A DNA stretch of 64,000 nucleotides from Nonomuraea indica (GTDB taxonomy: Bacteria > Actinomycetota > Actinomycetes > Streptosporangiales > Streptosporangiaceae): NCBI RefSeq assembly GCF_002850745.1, contig NZ_KZ559485.1:4412-68411 (forward strand), read 5' to 3'. The translations under genes were made by a program, and so were the position numbers. This document shows positions 17,064-26,453 of the stretch, in pieces. Every line of letters starts with the position of its first letter. Position 1 is the first letter of the stretch. The notes beneath the pieces are model-generated. The model ran no database searches, had not been told where the DNA came from, and saw nothing but the letters and a program-made list of their open reading frames with translations.

Positions 17064-17855
17064 ATGCTGACCATCGGCGAGCTGGCGTCGTACGCCGGAG
17101 TGACGGTGCGCGCGGTGCGGCACTACCACGCCAAGGGGCTGCTGCCGGAGCCGGAGCGGGACCGTTCCGGCTACCGCAGGTACGACGCCGGCGCCGCGGT
17201 CGAACTGATCAAGATCCGGATCCTGGCCGAGGCCGGGGTCCCGCTGGCGCGGGTGCGGGAGCTGTTGGAGGCCGGTGAGGAGGAGTTCGCCGCGGCGGTC
17301 GCGGACATCGACAGGCGGCTGCGGGCGGAGATCCGGCAGCGGCAGCGGCACCGAGAGCGGATCGCCCGGCTCGCCGCCGGGGACAGCCTGGTGCTGCCCT
17401 CCGAGGTGGTCGAGTACCTCGACCGGCTGCGGGGGCTCGGGGTCGACGAGCGGATCGTGCAGGCCGAGCGCGACGGCTGGATCCTGTTGGCCGCCCACTC
17501 ACCCGAGCGGGTCCCGGAGTGGATGGCGCGCAAGCGCGAGCAGCTCGCCGATCCGCGGCTGGTCGACTTCTTCCTCACCCTGGGCCAGGCCCTTGCCCGG
17601 CCCCCCGACGACCCGCGGCTGGCCGAGGCGGCCGACAAGCTGGCCGCCTGCATCACGCGGATGGCCGAGGAGAAGGGCGAGGACTATGTCGACGACATCG
17701 ACCTCGAGTCACCGCTCGTCAAGGTGATGGACACGCTGGCGTTCGACACCGTGCCGCCGGCCCGTCGGCTGATCGAGCTGCTGAAGCAGCGCGGCTGGAC
17801 CGGCTGGACCAAGCTCGAGCGCGTGGCTCCCCCGCGGGGTGCCGCTCCTCACTAG
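17064..17855 (+). CDS. MerR-family transcriptional regulator
   Basis: 263 residues. The N-terminal winged helix (MLTIGELASYAGVTVRAVRHYHAKGLLPEPER, with the YRRYD segment) is a typical MerR DNA-binding domain. A dimerisation helix follows (about 75-125, rich in Arg/Glu). The C-terminal half (about 135-263) is an all-helical effector region without metal-binding cysteines, which argues for an organic ligand. ATG 17064 is the natural start. It is the second gene of the hydrolase-MerR pair, and the GTTGACCCTG palindrome 940 bp upstream is the best candidate site for it. Confidence 0.88.
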   Translation: MLTIGELASYAGVTVRAVRHYHAKGLLPEPERDRSGYRRYDAGAAVELIKIRILAEAGVPLARVRELLEAGEEEFAAAVADIDRRLRAEIRQRQRHRERIARLAAGDSLVLPSEVVEYLDRLRGLGVDERIVQAERDGWILLAAHSPERVPEWMARKREQLADPRLVDFFLTLGQALARPPDDPRLAEAADKLAACITRMAEEKGEDYVDDIDLESPLVKVMDTLAFDTVPPARRLIELLKQRGWTGWTKLERVAPPRGAAPH

Positions 17856-18166
17856 GGGTCCTGCGGCGGGCGACCTGGACGACCCGGCACGCGGGCAGCC
17901 GCTCGAGGCGATGACCCGCCGGCTCCCCCGCGGAGCCGGTGCGGGTTCGTCCAGCCGTCGCGCCTCGGGGGTGGGGCGCGCCGGTCCGCTCAGTATCCGC
18001 CGCGGCGGGGGGCCGCGGTCGGGCGGCGGGAGAGGTGGGGCCGGCCCGTGGGCTTGACGTCGCGGGCCGGGTGCTCGTTCCGGTGCGACGACCGGGCCTG
18101 GTGGCCGGCCTTCGCCTGAGTGATCGAGGTAGGGAGTTTGATCTGCAATGCTTCCTCCTTGCGGTT
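17856..18166. other. Intergenic region between convergent genes, with hairpin
   Basis: 311 bp of GC-rich sequence with no credible gene. A hairpin lies at 17914-17946: ACCCGC and GGCTCC on the left pair with GGAGCC and GCGGGT on the right, with a 5-nt loop and a small bulge. It probably terminates transcription of the MerR gene and perhaps also of the convergent RibD_C gene. Confidence 0.55.
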
Positions 18167-18739
18167 CTAGGCTCTGGTGAGCCAGGTGACCTGGGTGCCG
18201 TTGTCGAAGGACTCGCGCCGGGTGGGCGTGAACAGCGTGGGGCGGAACTGTCCGGAGAACATGGGGATCCCCGCGCCCGCCACCACGGGGTAGCTCTTGA
18301 GGATGATCTCGTCGATCTCCGGGAGCAGTGAGGCGGCGAGCCTGCCGCCACCGCAGAGGTAGATGTCCATGCCGGTGTCCTCGGCCTTCAGGCGCCGGAC
18401 GAGCTCGATCGGGTCGCCGGACTCCACCTGCACCGTGGGGTCGTCGATCGTCAGCGTGCTGGAGACGACGTACTGGCGCAGGTGGGCGTACGGGCTGGTG
18501 GTGGGCACGTCCAGGGCCGGCTCGTAGGTGCCGCGGCCCATCACCAGGGTGTCGAAGACCTTGTTGGGCTCACCGTCGAGGCCGACGAGCTTACGGACGT
18601 GGGTGGGGAGCGTCTCCGGATAGCGGGCGTTGATCCAGGCGGCCATCTGGTCCGACACGGGGTAGAAGTCGAACTCGGCATTGGGGCCCGCGATATAGCC
18701 GTCGAGCGAGACGGCGACGTAGTAGACAAGCTTTCGCAT
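18167..18739 (-). CDS. Dihydrofolate reductase-like (RibD C-terminal family) protein
   Basis: 190 residues of the RibD_C/DHFR-like reductase family: MRKLVYYVAVSLDGYIAGPN at the start, FDTLVMGRGTYEP for the cofactor-binding helix, and the IYLCGGGRLAASLL motif near 130-145. Many small actinobacterial members have no assigned substrate and often sit beside a TetR-type regulator, as here. ATG 18739 (MRKL) is chosen; an upstream ATG at 18748 lacks support. The gene is divergent from the TetR gene, with 72 bp between starts. Confidence 0.85.
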   Translation of the reverse strand: MRKLVYYVAVSLDGYIAGPNAEFDFYPVSDQMAAWINARYPETLPTHVRKLVGLDGEPNKVFDTLVMGRGTYEPALDVPTTSPYAHLRQYVVSSTLTIDDPTVQVESGDPIELVRRLKAEDTGMDIYLCGGGRLAASLLPEIDEIILKSYPVVAGAGIPMFSGQFRPTLFTPTRRESFDNGTQVTWLTRA

Positions 18740-18756
18740 ACCGATCAACTCCTGAT

Positions 18757-18805
18757 GTAGTACTCTGTGTGGAGTGGTTAGAACGTAGTACTACAGACGG
18801 AGTGG
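18757..18805. promoter_or_regulatory. Tandem 21-bp repeats in the TetR/RibD_C divergent promoter
   Basis: Two related copies at 18757-18777 and 18785-18805 share GTAGTACT and GGAGTGG with 8 and 7 identical bases at their ends, in direct orientation 28 bp apart. The second copy begins with the palindrome GTAGTACTAC. They fill the 72-bp gap between the two starts. The GGAG of the second copy also serves as the ribosome site for the TetR gene. This is a likely operator for the adjacent TetR protein. Confidence 0.65.
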
Positions 18806-18811
18806 TGTCAA

Positions 18812-19384
18812 GTGCGGAGAAATCCCGAGCGGCGACAGGCCCTGATCGACGCGGCCATCGAGGTGCTGGCCAGGGAGGGGGCACGAGGGCTGACCTTCCG
18901 GGCCGTCGACGTGGAGGCCGCCGTGCCCCCGGGCACGGCCTCCAACTACTTCGCCAACCGCGACGACCTGTTCACCCAGGTCGGCGGGCGCATCTACGAG
19001 CGGTTGCTGCCCGACGAGGCCGCGATCGCCCGCAGCCAGGAGGGCGTGCAGGACGAAGCCCGCTATGCCGAGCTCATGCACGAACTCGTGGATCGGGTCG
19101 CCGCCTTCAACTCCGGTTACCTGGCCCTGCTCGAGCTACGGCTGGAGTCCACCCGGCGGCCCGAGCTGCGCGCCGTGCTGACCAAGCGCATCCGCGAGGA
19201 CATCGACGCCAACATCGGCTACCACGCCGCCTCGGGCCTGCCCGGCGACTCGACCTCGGTGGTGCTCCTCTACCTCGCTCTGAACTGGCTCATCGTGGAG
19301 CGGCTGACCCTGCCCGACATCTTCACCGAACAGGAGATCCACGAGCTGGTGGAGGCCGCCGTGCGGAGGTCGCTGAACGCCTGA
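18812..19384 (+). CDS. TetR-family transcriptional regulator
   Basis: 190 residues starting at GTG 18812. The N-terminal helix-turn-helix reads RRQALIDAAIEVLAREGARG then LTFRAVDVEAAVPPGTASNY, with the Phe-Ala-Asn-Arg-Asp motif that follows the recognition helix in TetR proteins. The C-terminal helical domain (about 55-190) is typical in length for a ligand and dimerisation domain. It is divergent from the RibD_C reductase, with the tandem repeat between them, so it most likely represses that gene and itself. The ligand is unknown. Confidence 0.87.
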   Translation: MRRNPERRQALIDAAIEVLAREGARGLTFRAVDVEAAVPPGTASNYFANRDDLFTQVGGRIYERLLPDEAAIARSQEGVQDEARYAELMHELVDRVAAFNSGYLALLELRLESTRRPELRAVLTKRIREDIDANIGYHAASGLPGDSTSVVLLYLALNWLIVERLTLPDIFTEQEIHELVEAAVRRSLNA

Positions 19385-19836
19385 CGAGGGCCGTTCAGGT
19401 CCAGCTGGGCGGAGCGACGTCGTTCGCAACCCGGAGCTCTCCCGGCGGACGGCTGGTGGCGGTGAAGGTTCGCCCGGCTCGGCCCCTTCGACATCCGTGG
19501 GGCCGGGCGGGCAGGACTTCCCTGCGCGGGCTTGGTGGAACGGGCGGGCCCGGTGTTGCGCTCGGGCCCCGGAATGGTGTTATCGTGCAAGTGGCTCATC
19601 GAACTGGTCGATCTGATCCCGTCGATTCGAAGCCCTTTTCCCGCCGCCGCTGAGCGCCGGCATTCCGTTGTCGCCCGTTCCTGAGGGCGTCGCTCCCCGT
19701 TCGGCAACCGGACGTGTCGTCATACACCTTGCCTGTGCGTCGACCGACCGCCGCCTGCCGGGACTTCATCGCGTCATGCCCATCGGGCCGAACCACGCGC
19801 ACTCTCCAACACCCACTGCCGTCCCAAGGACACACC
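19385..19836 (+). other. Long leader region upstream of the Rho paralogue
   Basis: 452 bp without a gene. It begins with the hairpin at 19472-19512. TATCGT near 19583-19588 could be a -10 box, which would leave a 5' UTR of about 245 nt. The in-frame extension of the Rho gene back to 19714 has irregular codon use and lacks family resemblance. Long leaders are typical of rho genes, which are known in E. coli to be autoregulated by Rho-dependent attenuation. Whether that happens here is inference. Confidence 0.45.
19472..19512 (+). terminator. GC-rich hairpin after the TetR gene
   Basis: GCCCGGCTCGGCCCC (19472-19486) pairs with GGGGCCGGGCGGGC (19499-19512) across a 12-nt loop with one or two mismatches. 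It lies 88 bp after the TetR stop and could end that transcript or insulate the Rho paralogue. Confidence 0.55.
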
Positions 19837-21000
19837 ATGACCATCACCACCGACAGACGTTCGAAGAGAACCATCACGACCGCCGCCCCGGCAGCCCCGA
19901 AGGGCCCGGTTGCCGAGAGCGAGGTCACCGGGCTGGTCGACATCCGCGACGACCGGGCCTACCTCAGGACGAACGGCTACCTCCCCGGCGAGCACGACGT
20001 CCGCCTGCCCGCCGTACACGTGAAAGCCCTCGACCTGCGCGCGGGCGACCTGATCACGGCGACACTGCGCCGGCCCCACGGCAAGCCCGCCGAGGTGATG
20101 TCGATCGACCATCTGGACCCGGGCGGGCCGCGGCGGCACTTCGCCGACCTGACGCCCGTCCATCCCCGGCGTCGCCTGCTGCTGGAGACGGAATCGTCGA
20201 CCACCCGCCTGATCGACCTCGTCACCCCGGTCGGACTCGGGCAGCGCGGCCTGATCGCCGCGCCGCCGAAGACCGGCAAGACCATGGCGCTCAAGGCCGT
20301 CGCTGACGCGATCGCGACGAACCATCCCGCCGTCCACCTCATGGTGGTGCTCGTCGGCGAGCGTCCCGAGGAGGTGACCGACTTCCGCCGGCAGGTGCGC
20401 GGCGAGGTCATCGCCTCCACGTTCGACCAGGCGGAACGCGACCATACGGCGCTCGCCGAACTGGCGGTCGAGCGGGCCAAACGGCTCGTCGAGCGCGGCC
20501 GGCACGTCGTCGTCCTCCTGGACTCCTTGACCCGGCTCGGCCGGGCGTACAACGTCGTCGCCCCCAAAGGCGGCAGGACGCTGACGGGCGGCATCGACGC
20601 GTATGCCGCGCAGCGGCCGAAACAACTGTTCGGCGCGGCCCGGGCGACGGAGGAGGGCGGGTCGTTGACCATCCTGGCGACGGCGCTGGTCGAGACCGGG
20701 TCGCGGATGGACGACTACCTCTTCGAGGAGTTCAAGAGCACCGGCAACATGGAGTTGCGGCTCGACAGGGCTCTCGCCGAGCAGCGCATGTTCCCCGCCG
20801 TGGACGTCTCCTCCTCCGGTACGCGCAGAGAGGAGATGCTCCTCACCCGCGAGGAGCGGGAGATCGTGTGGAGGCTCAGGCAGGTGCTCGCCGGTCTGAA
20901 CCGGGAGCAGGCGCTCACCGGGATCCTCGATGGCGTGCGCACGTCACCGTCCAACGCGGCCTTCCTCCGGAAACTCGCGCTCTCCCATGCCCAGCGCTGA
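19837..21000 (+). CDS. Compact Rho transcription termination factor paralogue
   Basis: 387 residues, shorter than E. coli Rho (419) and far shorter than usual actinobacterial Rho proteins, which carry a long N-terminal insertion. A short RNA-binding-like domain precedes the RecA-like motor. Walker A is PPKTGKT (Lys148), the B-strand/DSLTRL motif is VVVLLDSLTRLGRAYN, the Q-loop is TLTGGIDAYA, the R-loop is EEFKSTGN (usual EEFKGTGN) and the arginine finger is in SGTRREE. The conserved DERPEEVT motif reads GERPEEVT (Gly174). ATG 19837 has an AAGGA site. A housekeeping rho is presumably elsewhere. The role may be regulatory or resistance-related and cannot be settled here. Confidence 0.85.
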   Translation: MTITTDRRSKRTITTAAPAAPKGPVAESEVTGLVDIRDDRAYLRTNGYLPGEHDVRLPAVHVKALDLRAGDLITATLRRPHGKPAEVMSIDHLDPGGPRRHFADLTPVHPRRRLLLETESSTTRLIDLVTPVGLGQRGLIAAPPKTGKTMALKAVADAIATNHPAVHLMVVLVGERPEEVTDFRRQVRGEVIASTFDQAERDHTALAELAVERAKRLVERGRHVVVLLDSLTRLGRAYNVVAPKGGRTLTGGIDAYAAQRPKQLFGAARATEEGGSLTILATALVETGSRMDDYLFEEFKSTGNMELRLDRALAEQRMFPAVDVSSSGTRREEMLLTREEREIVWRLRQVLAGLNREQALTGILDGVRTSPSNAAFLRKLALSHAQR

Positions 21001-21298
21001 AGCGCGCTTCGAAGGTTTCGCCACACATCGGTGATCACCTGCCGACGGGGGCCGGCGCAGCGGTCCGGAGCGTCCTGGGAACGTCCGCATGACCTCACCG
21101 GCATGGAGCCGGATCAGGTGGCCGGCGGAGGGCGGAGGATCGACCAGATCTCGGCGGCTCGCGGACGGCTTCTTTGCCGTGAAGTCCGAGATCGGCGCCA
21201 GGCGCGGGAAGCAGAACCGGTGCGCCGCGCGTCGGTCCACGTCCAAGGGGGTGCGAACGTGCAGGTCAGTGCAGTGATGTCCGAGGCAGGTGTGCCAC

Positions 21299-21961
21299 GT
21301 GTTCGCTGATCGTCATGATGCGGGTGTGCGGCTGGCCGAGCGGCTGGCCGGGCTCGTCACCGAGAAGAACGTGGTCGTCCTCGGGTTGCCCAGGGGCGGC
21401 GTGGCCGTGGCCTTCGAAGTCGCCCAGGCGCTGGGCGCACCGCTGGATGTGATCGTGGTCCGCAAGCTCGGGGTTCCGTTCCAGCCCGAACTGGGGTTCG
21501 GCGCGGTCGGAGAGGGCGGCGTACGTGTGATCAGTCCCGGTGTCGTCCGGATGGCGCATGTGACCGAGGAGCAGATCGCTGCCGCCGAGAAGCGCGAACG
21601 GGCCGAGGTCCTGGCCCGTGCGCGCCGCTTCCGTGGTGACCGAGCGCCGGTCGAGCTGGCCGGACGGACGGTCCTCATCGTGGACGACGGCATCGCCACC
21701 GGTGGCACGGCCCGCGCCGCCTGCCTGGTGGCCCGGGCGCGGGGAGCCGCGCGAGTGATCCTGGCAGTGCCCGTCGGAGCGCCGGACACGATCGCGAGCC
21801 TGCGCGCGGACGCCGACGAGGTGATCTGCCTGGAGACGCCTGCCGACCTGTGGGCCATCGGCGTCTGGTACGCCGACTTCACCCAGACCACCGACGAGCA
21901 GGTGCTCGCGCTGTTGCGGCGGGCCACGGCCGCGCGCGCGGCGGAGGGCGGCGACCCGTGA
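21299..21961 (+). CDS. Phosphoribosyltransferase family protein
   Basis: 220 residues of type I PRTase fold. The PRPP-binding loop is VLIVDDGIATGGTARAA (about 120-136), with two acidic residues followed by the TGGT loop. The N-terminal segment VLGLPRGGVAVAFEVAQALG and the VVRKLGVPFQPELGFGAVGE stretch define the subfamily of stand-alone PRTases, often fused to or near hydrolases in actinobacteria, whose nucleobase substrate is not known. GTG 21299 is chosen because FADRHDAG is the usual start of the family and a GAGGCAGG site is 9 nt upstream. GTG 21290 is an alternative. It follows the Rho paralogue after 298 bp. Confidence 0.82.
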   Translation: MFADRHDAGVRLAERLAGLVTEKNVVVLGLPRGGVAVAFEVAQALGAPLDVIVVRKLGVPFQPELGFGAVGEGGVRVISPGVVRMAHVTEEQIAAAEKRERAEVLARARRFRGDRAPVELAGRTVLIVDDGIATGGTARAACLVARARGAARVILAVPVGAPDTIASLRADADEVICLETPADLWAIGVWYADFTQTTDEQVLALLRRATAARAAEGGDP

Positions 21962-22036
21962 GCCCACCTGTGGCGGCGCCGGCGGGCACACCCCTCGCCG
22001 GCCGGGCCCGCCCAGGTCAGATGGCTTGACCGGCGT

Positions 22037-22342
22037 CAGCCCCAGCACTCCTTGGTTGACGATGGCCGAGGGCAGATCTGCGGGAAGGTGCCCCGTGCCT
22101 TGGATGCCGACATGCCAGGCCGCCCACAGCAGGGACGTCAGGACGATGGCGGGCCGGCGGCCGATGACGTGCTCCCATCGGGTCTGCAGCCAGCCCCGGT
22201 AGAAGACCTCTTCGAGCAGGCTGTTGACTGCGAACACCACGACGACGGTGAGCACCAGCGTGCCGGGGTCGACCCTCGCCGCGTAGTCGCTGGACGGCAC
22301 GGCCAGCGGACCCGTGTAGGTGAGGACGAGCCAGGCGGTCAC
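22037..22342 (-). pseudogene. Truncated CPBP-family intramembrane protease
   Basis: The minus-strand frame contains a convincing CPBP core: VNSLLEEVFYRGWLQTRWEH (the EExxxR motif of the Abi/CAAX protease-like family), then LLWAAWHVG and NQGVLGL. No fitting start precedes it and similarity ends abruptly after NQGVLGL. The frame then runs without a stop into the antisense of the PRTase gene. The last helices of the family are missing. I interpret it as a gene that lost both ends, lying in the 464-bp space between the PRTase gene and the membrane-protein gene. Confidence 0.65.
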
Positions 22343-22425
22343 CGGTGCGCTCGTTCTGAGCCATCCGACCTGAACTGCGGACTCCGGCTTCCTCCGCGGT
22401 GGGGAGAGAACCAGGCACCGAGCGA

Positions 22426-23409
22426 TCAAGGTGGCGGAGCGGTGCGGCGGAGCCGTACCACCACGAAGGCGAGCAGCCCGAGAGCGGCCAGTGCGAAGAC
22501 CGCGTTGCCCATGAGGTCCACATGCGCGGGCGCCGGGAAACTTGGCGGCTGGGGGAAGCCGTGCCATGCGTAGGTGACCAGGCCGGCAGCGCTCAGGGCG
22601 AACCTGTGCCAGGGTCCCCAGCCCGTGCGCCGGGACCAGCGCAGGACGAGCAGCGTCATCGTGGCGTAGAGCGCGAGGTAGAAACCGACTGTGATCCACG
22701 CGGGCACGATGGACTCCAGCTTGATTCCCGCCATGGCGAGCAAGCTGGGGTGCCAGAACGCCAGCCCGGCCGCGATGGTGATCGCGAAGACGGTCCACGG
22801 GCCGGCCGGTGCGGCCGGGAGGAGAGGGCGGCGGAATCGAGCGGACAGGAACGCGGCGGTGATCAAGGTGACGGCTGTGATCAGCGTCCAGGCGATCTGA
22901 GCGGCCGACAACGGGTAGCCGGCCGGAGCCAGGGCCATGGGCACCGCGCCGCCCAGCACGAACAGGACGGCTGCCCCGGTGAGGCCGGCCCTGCCGAGCC
23001 AGGGCGTGTCCGGCCGGCGCGAGCCCGCCTCCACCATCGAGATCGGCACCGCGATGCTCCACACCCCGTGGATGGCCAGGACGAACACGGTCCAGTAGGC
23101 GCCGATGCCCAGTGCCGGGATGAACCCGTAGTCGAGCAGCCGCAGCCCGACATAGTCGGGATCGAACAGCGACCGGGTGAGCAGGCCCTCCTCGATCACG
23201 GCATAGGCGAGCCCGAGCAGGATGATCCCCGGCCACCCCAGCCGCCACCGGCGGGCGACCTCACGGATCAGCAGCGCGCCACCGCCGTAGAGCGGAATCA
23301 GCCCGATGATCACCGGTAGGGCGTTGATGGCGATGTTGCCCAGCAGGTACTCGCCGACCAGCGGCGCGAGAACCAGCAGGCCGAGTGCTGGAAGAATGCG
23401 TTTGAACAC
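22426..23409 (-). CDS. Polytopic membrane protein of unknown function, ABC operon member
   Basis: 327 residues with about eight to nine hydrophobic helices, starting at GTG 23409 (MFKRILPALGLL) behind a GTGAGGA site. One helix holds YAVIEEGLLTRSLF, which recalls the EExxxR motif of CPBP proteases but with different spacing, so enzymatic activity is doubtful. The gene starts 8 bp after the permease stop and belongs to the P450-DrrA-DrrB operon. An accessory or immunity role for that operon is possible. The decayed CPBP gene directly downstream suggests two membrane proteins of similar type once stood here. Confidence 0.7.
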   Translation of the reverse strand: MFKRILPALGLLVLAPLVGEYLLGNIAINALPVIIGLIPLYGGGALLIREVARRWRLGWPGIILLGLAYAVIEEGLLTRSLFDPDYVGLRLLDYGFIPALGIGAYWTVFVLAIHGVWSIAVPISMVEAGSRRPDTPWLGRAGLTGAAVLFVLGGAVPMALAPAGYPLSAAQIAWTLITAVTLITAAFLSARFRRPLLPAAPAGPWTVFAITIAAGLAFWHPSLLAMAGIKLESIVPAWITVGFYLALYATMTLLVLRWSRRTGWGPWHRFALSAAGLVTYAWHGFPQPPSFPAPAHVDLMGNAVFALAALGLLAFVVVRLRRTAPPP

Positions 23410-23417
23410 GTCTGTCC

Positions 23418-24172
23418 TCACCGGTTGTAGAGCCTGCGTGCCCACAGGTATCCGCCCAGCGCGATGGCCGCGCTCCACAGTGCCGCCGCTGCGAAGCTGG
23501 ATCCCGCGGGCTGCCCGGCCAGTAGCGCGCGCAGGGTTTCGATGACCGGTGTGAACGGCTGGTGTTCGGCGAACCAGCGCAGCGGGCCGGGCATCGACTC
23601 CGGCGGGACCACGCCGCTGCCCAGGAACGGCAGCAGCATCAGCGGCATCGGCAGGTTGCTGGCCGTGGCCACGTTCTTGGTGACCATGCCCAGCGCGGCC
23701 GACAGCCAGGTGATGGCGAAGGTGAACATCGCCAGCACGCCGATTACCCCGAGCCAGTCCAGCGCGGAGGCGGCGGGGCGGAAGCCGATCAGCAGGGCCG
23801 TCAGCGTCACCGCCGTGATCGCGATGAAGTTCTGGACCAGCGCGCCGAGCACGTGCCCGGTCAGGACCGAGACGCGGGCGATGGCCATGGTCTTGAATCT
23901 GGCGACGATGCCCTCGGTCATGTCCATGGCAACCGAGATCGCTGTCCCCTGCGCGGCGCTTGCGATCGTCATGATCATGATGCCGGGGGTGATGTAAGCG
24001 GCGTAGGCGGCGCGGTCGCCGCCGATCCCGGCGCCCATGATGCCGCCGAGGACGTAGACGAACAGCAGCAGGAGCACCACTGGGACGCCCGCGTAGGTGA
24101 GGATCAGTGTGGGGTAACGCCACATGTGCCTGATCTGGCGGCGCAGCATGGTCGCGGAGTCGGTGATCGCTC

Positions 24173-24176
<4 letters not shown>
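23418..24176 (-). CDS. ABC-2 type transporter permease (DrrB-like)
   Basis: 252 residues with six hydrophobic segments, characteristic of DrrB/ABC-2 exporters. A cytoplasmic N-terminus contains MLRRQIRHMWRYPTLIL. The conserved MDMTEGIVARFKTMAIAR loop sits between helices 2 and 3. A C-terminal segment, EHQPFTPVIETLRALLAG, precedes the last helix. The start overlaps the stop of the ATPase gene by 4 bp (ATGA), so both are coupled. Together they should form a heteromeric exporter for a hydrophobic compound or antibiotic; the co-transcribed P450 may act on the same compound. Confidence 0.9.
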
Positions 24177-25104
<928 letters not shown>

Positions 25105-25108
<4 letters not shown>

Positions 25109-26307
25109 CGCTGGTCCCAGGTGACGGGCAGGCTGTGCACGCCGTACACCTGCGAGGGGTCGGTGCGCAGCGACAGGTCCTCAGCCGGTACGGCGAGCCG
25201 CAGCGTCGGGAAGCGCGTGAGCAGGGCGGGAAACGCGACGCGCATCTCGACGCGGGCGAGCTGCTGACCGAGGCACTGGTGGACGCCGTGGCCGAAGGCC
25301 AGATGTCCGGCGGCCGAGCGGCGCAGATCGAGCACGTCGGGGTCTGCGAACCTGGCCGGGTCCCTGTTGGCGGCGTTGATCGCGATGATGACCGTGTCGC
25401 CCGCCTTGAGCTGCCTGCCGCCGAGTTCCGCGTCCTCCAGCACGCCGCGCATGCCGGTGGCGGCGACGGACAGGTAACGCAGCAGCTCCTCCACGGCGCC
25501 GGCGACCAGGTCGGGGTCGCCGCGCAGGGCGGCGAGCTGGGCCGGGTTGCGCAGCAGGGCGAAGGTGCCGAGCGCGAGCATGTTGGCGGTGGTGTCGAGC
25601 CCGGCGCCGAGCAGGAACGCGGCCACGCCGCCGAGCTCCTCGTCGGTCAGTTCGCCGCCGGTGGCCAGATCGCTGAGCAGGTCGTCGGTCGGCTCGGCCC
25701 GCTTGGCGAGCGCGAGCTCCAGCAGGTAGGCGCCGAGCTCGACGAAGGCGGCGTACTGCGCGCCTGCGGTGTCCGACAGGGCCCGGGTGAAGCTCTGGAG
25801 CCGGTCGCGGTCCTCGTACGGCACGCCGAGCAGCTCACAGATCATCAGCGCTGGAACCGGCTGCGTGAAGGTCTCGACGAGGTCGGCGGGCGGCCCCTGC
25901 CGCTCCATCGCGTCGAGCCGCTCACGGGTGATCTCGGTGACCCGCTCGGTGAGCAGGTTCATCCTGCGGACGGTGAACTTGCCGGCCAGCAGCCTGCGTA
26001 AGCGGGTGTGCTGGGGTGCGTCCATGCCGGTCAGGTCACCGACGGGGGCGGGCGGCAGGTGCCCGCCCGCCAGGGGGTGGTAGTGGGTCTCGTAGCGGGA
26101 GCTGAACCGCGGGTCGGCGAGGACCTGGCGAACCAGGTCGTATCCGGTGATCATCCAGACGCCGGGGGCGCCCTCGGGCGCGGCCAGGCGGGCGATCGGC
26201 TGCTCTGCGCGCAGGGCGATGAGCGAAGGGGCGGGATCGAAGGGGCACGCGGGTGCACGGTCCAGGGACAAAGTGACCGGCTCCACGCCATAGTTAGCGT
26301 TTGACAT
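25105..26307 (-). CDS. Cytochrome P450
   Basis: 400-residue soluble bacterial P450. The I-helix oxygen-activation segment is FLLGAGLDTTANML. The K-helix ExxR lies in EELLRYLSV. The heme-binding loop is FGHGVHQCLGQQLAR, with the Cys thiolate ligand. The N-terminus is typical of CYP105/CYP107-like soluble enzymes. No ferredoxin gene is adjacent, so electrons must come from elsewhere; a ferredoxin gene occurs at 40.5 kb. It is the first gene of the operon with the DrrAB-like exporter and divergent from a GbsR-type regulator. It may modify a compound that is then exported. Confidence 0.93.
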
Positions 26308-26309
26308 GA

Positions 26310-26331
26310 TTGAAAGCTACGTTGCTTTCAA
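26310..26331. promoter_or_regulatory. Palindrome in the P450 promoter
   Basis: TTGAAAGC (26310-26317), a 6-nt centre TACGTT, then GCTTTCAA (26324-26331): perfect 8-bp arms beginning 2 bp before the P450 start. It shares the core TACGTTGC with the second palindrome at 26405. Both probably bind the divergent regulator. Confidence 0.6.
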
Positions 26332-26404
26332 AAATTTCGTCAATCAATCGATACGCTTTAATCCAGGTCGAAGCCAATAAATTGATGCGTTGGCGCTGAG
26401 GCTG

Positions 26405-26425
26405 AATGCAACGATACGTTGCATT
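26405..26425. promoter_or_regulatory. Palindrome upstream of the GbsR-type regulator
   Basis: AATGCAACG, ATA, CGTTGCATT: perfect 9-bp arms, 29 bp before the regulator start. The 146-bp intergenic DNA is strikingly AT-rich for this genome. Confidence 0.62.
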
Positions 26426-26453
26426 GTCTGGCACCGAACGCAATACTGGCGTC

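Noticed and set aside
19714..19836. N-terminal extension of the Rho paralogue starting at GTG 19714
   Set aside because: Codon pattern is poor, no ribosome site is seen and the ATG at 19837 has AAGGA at good spacing.
21266..23248. 660-residue minus-strand frame as one intact CPBP gene
   Set aside because: Only about 100 residues resemble CPBP; the rest is antisense to the PRTase gene or out of frame with the membrane protein gene.
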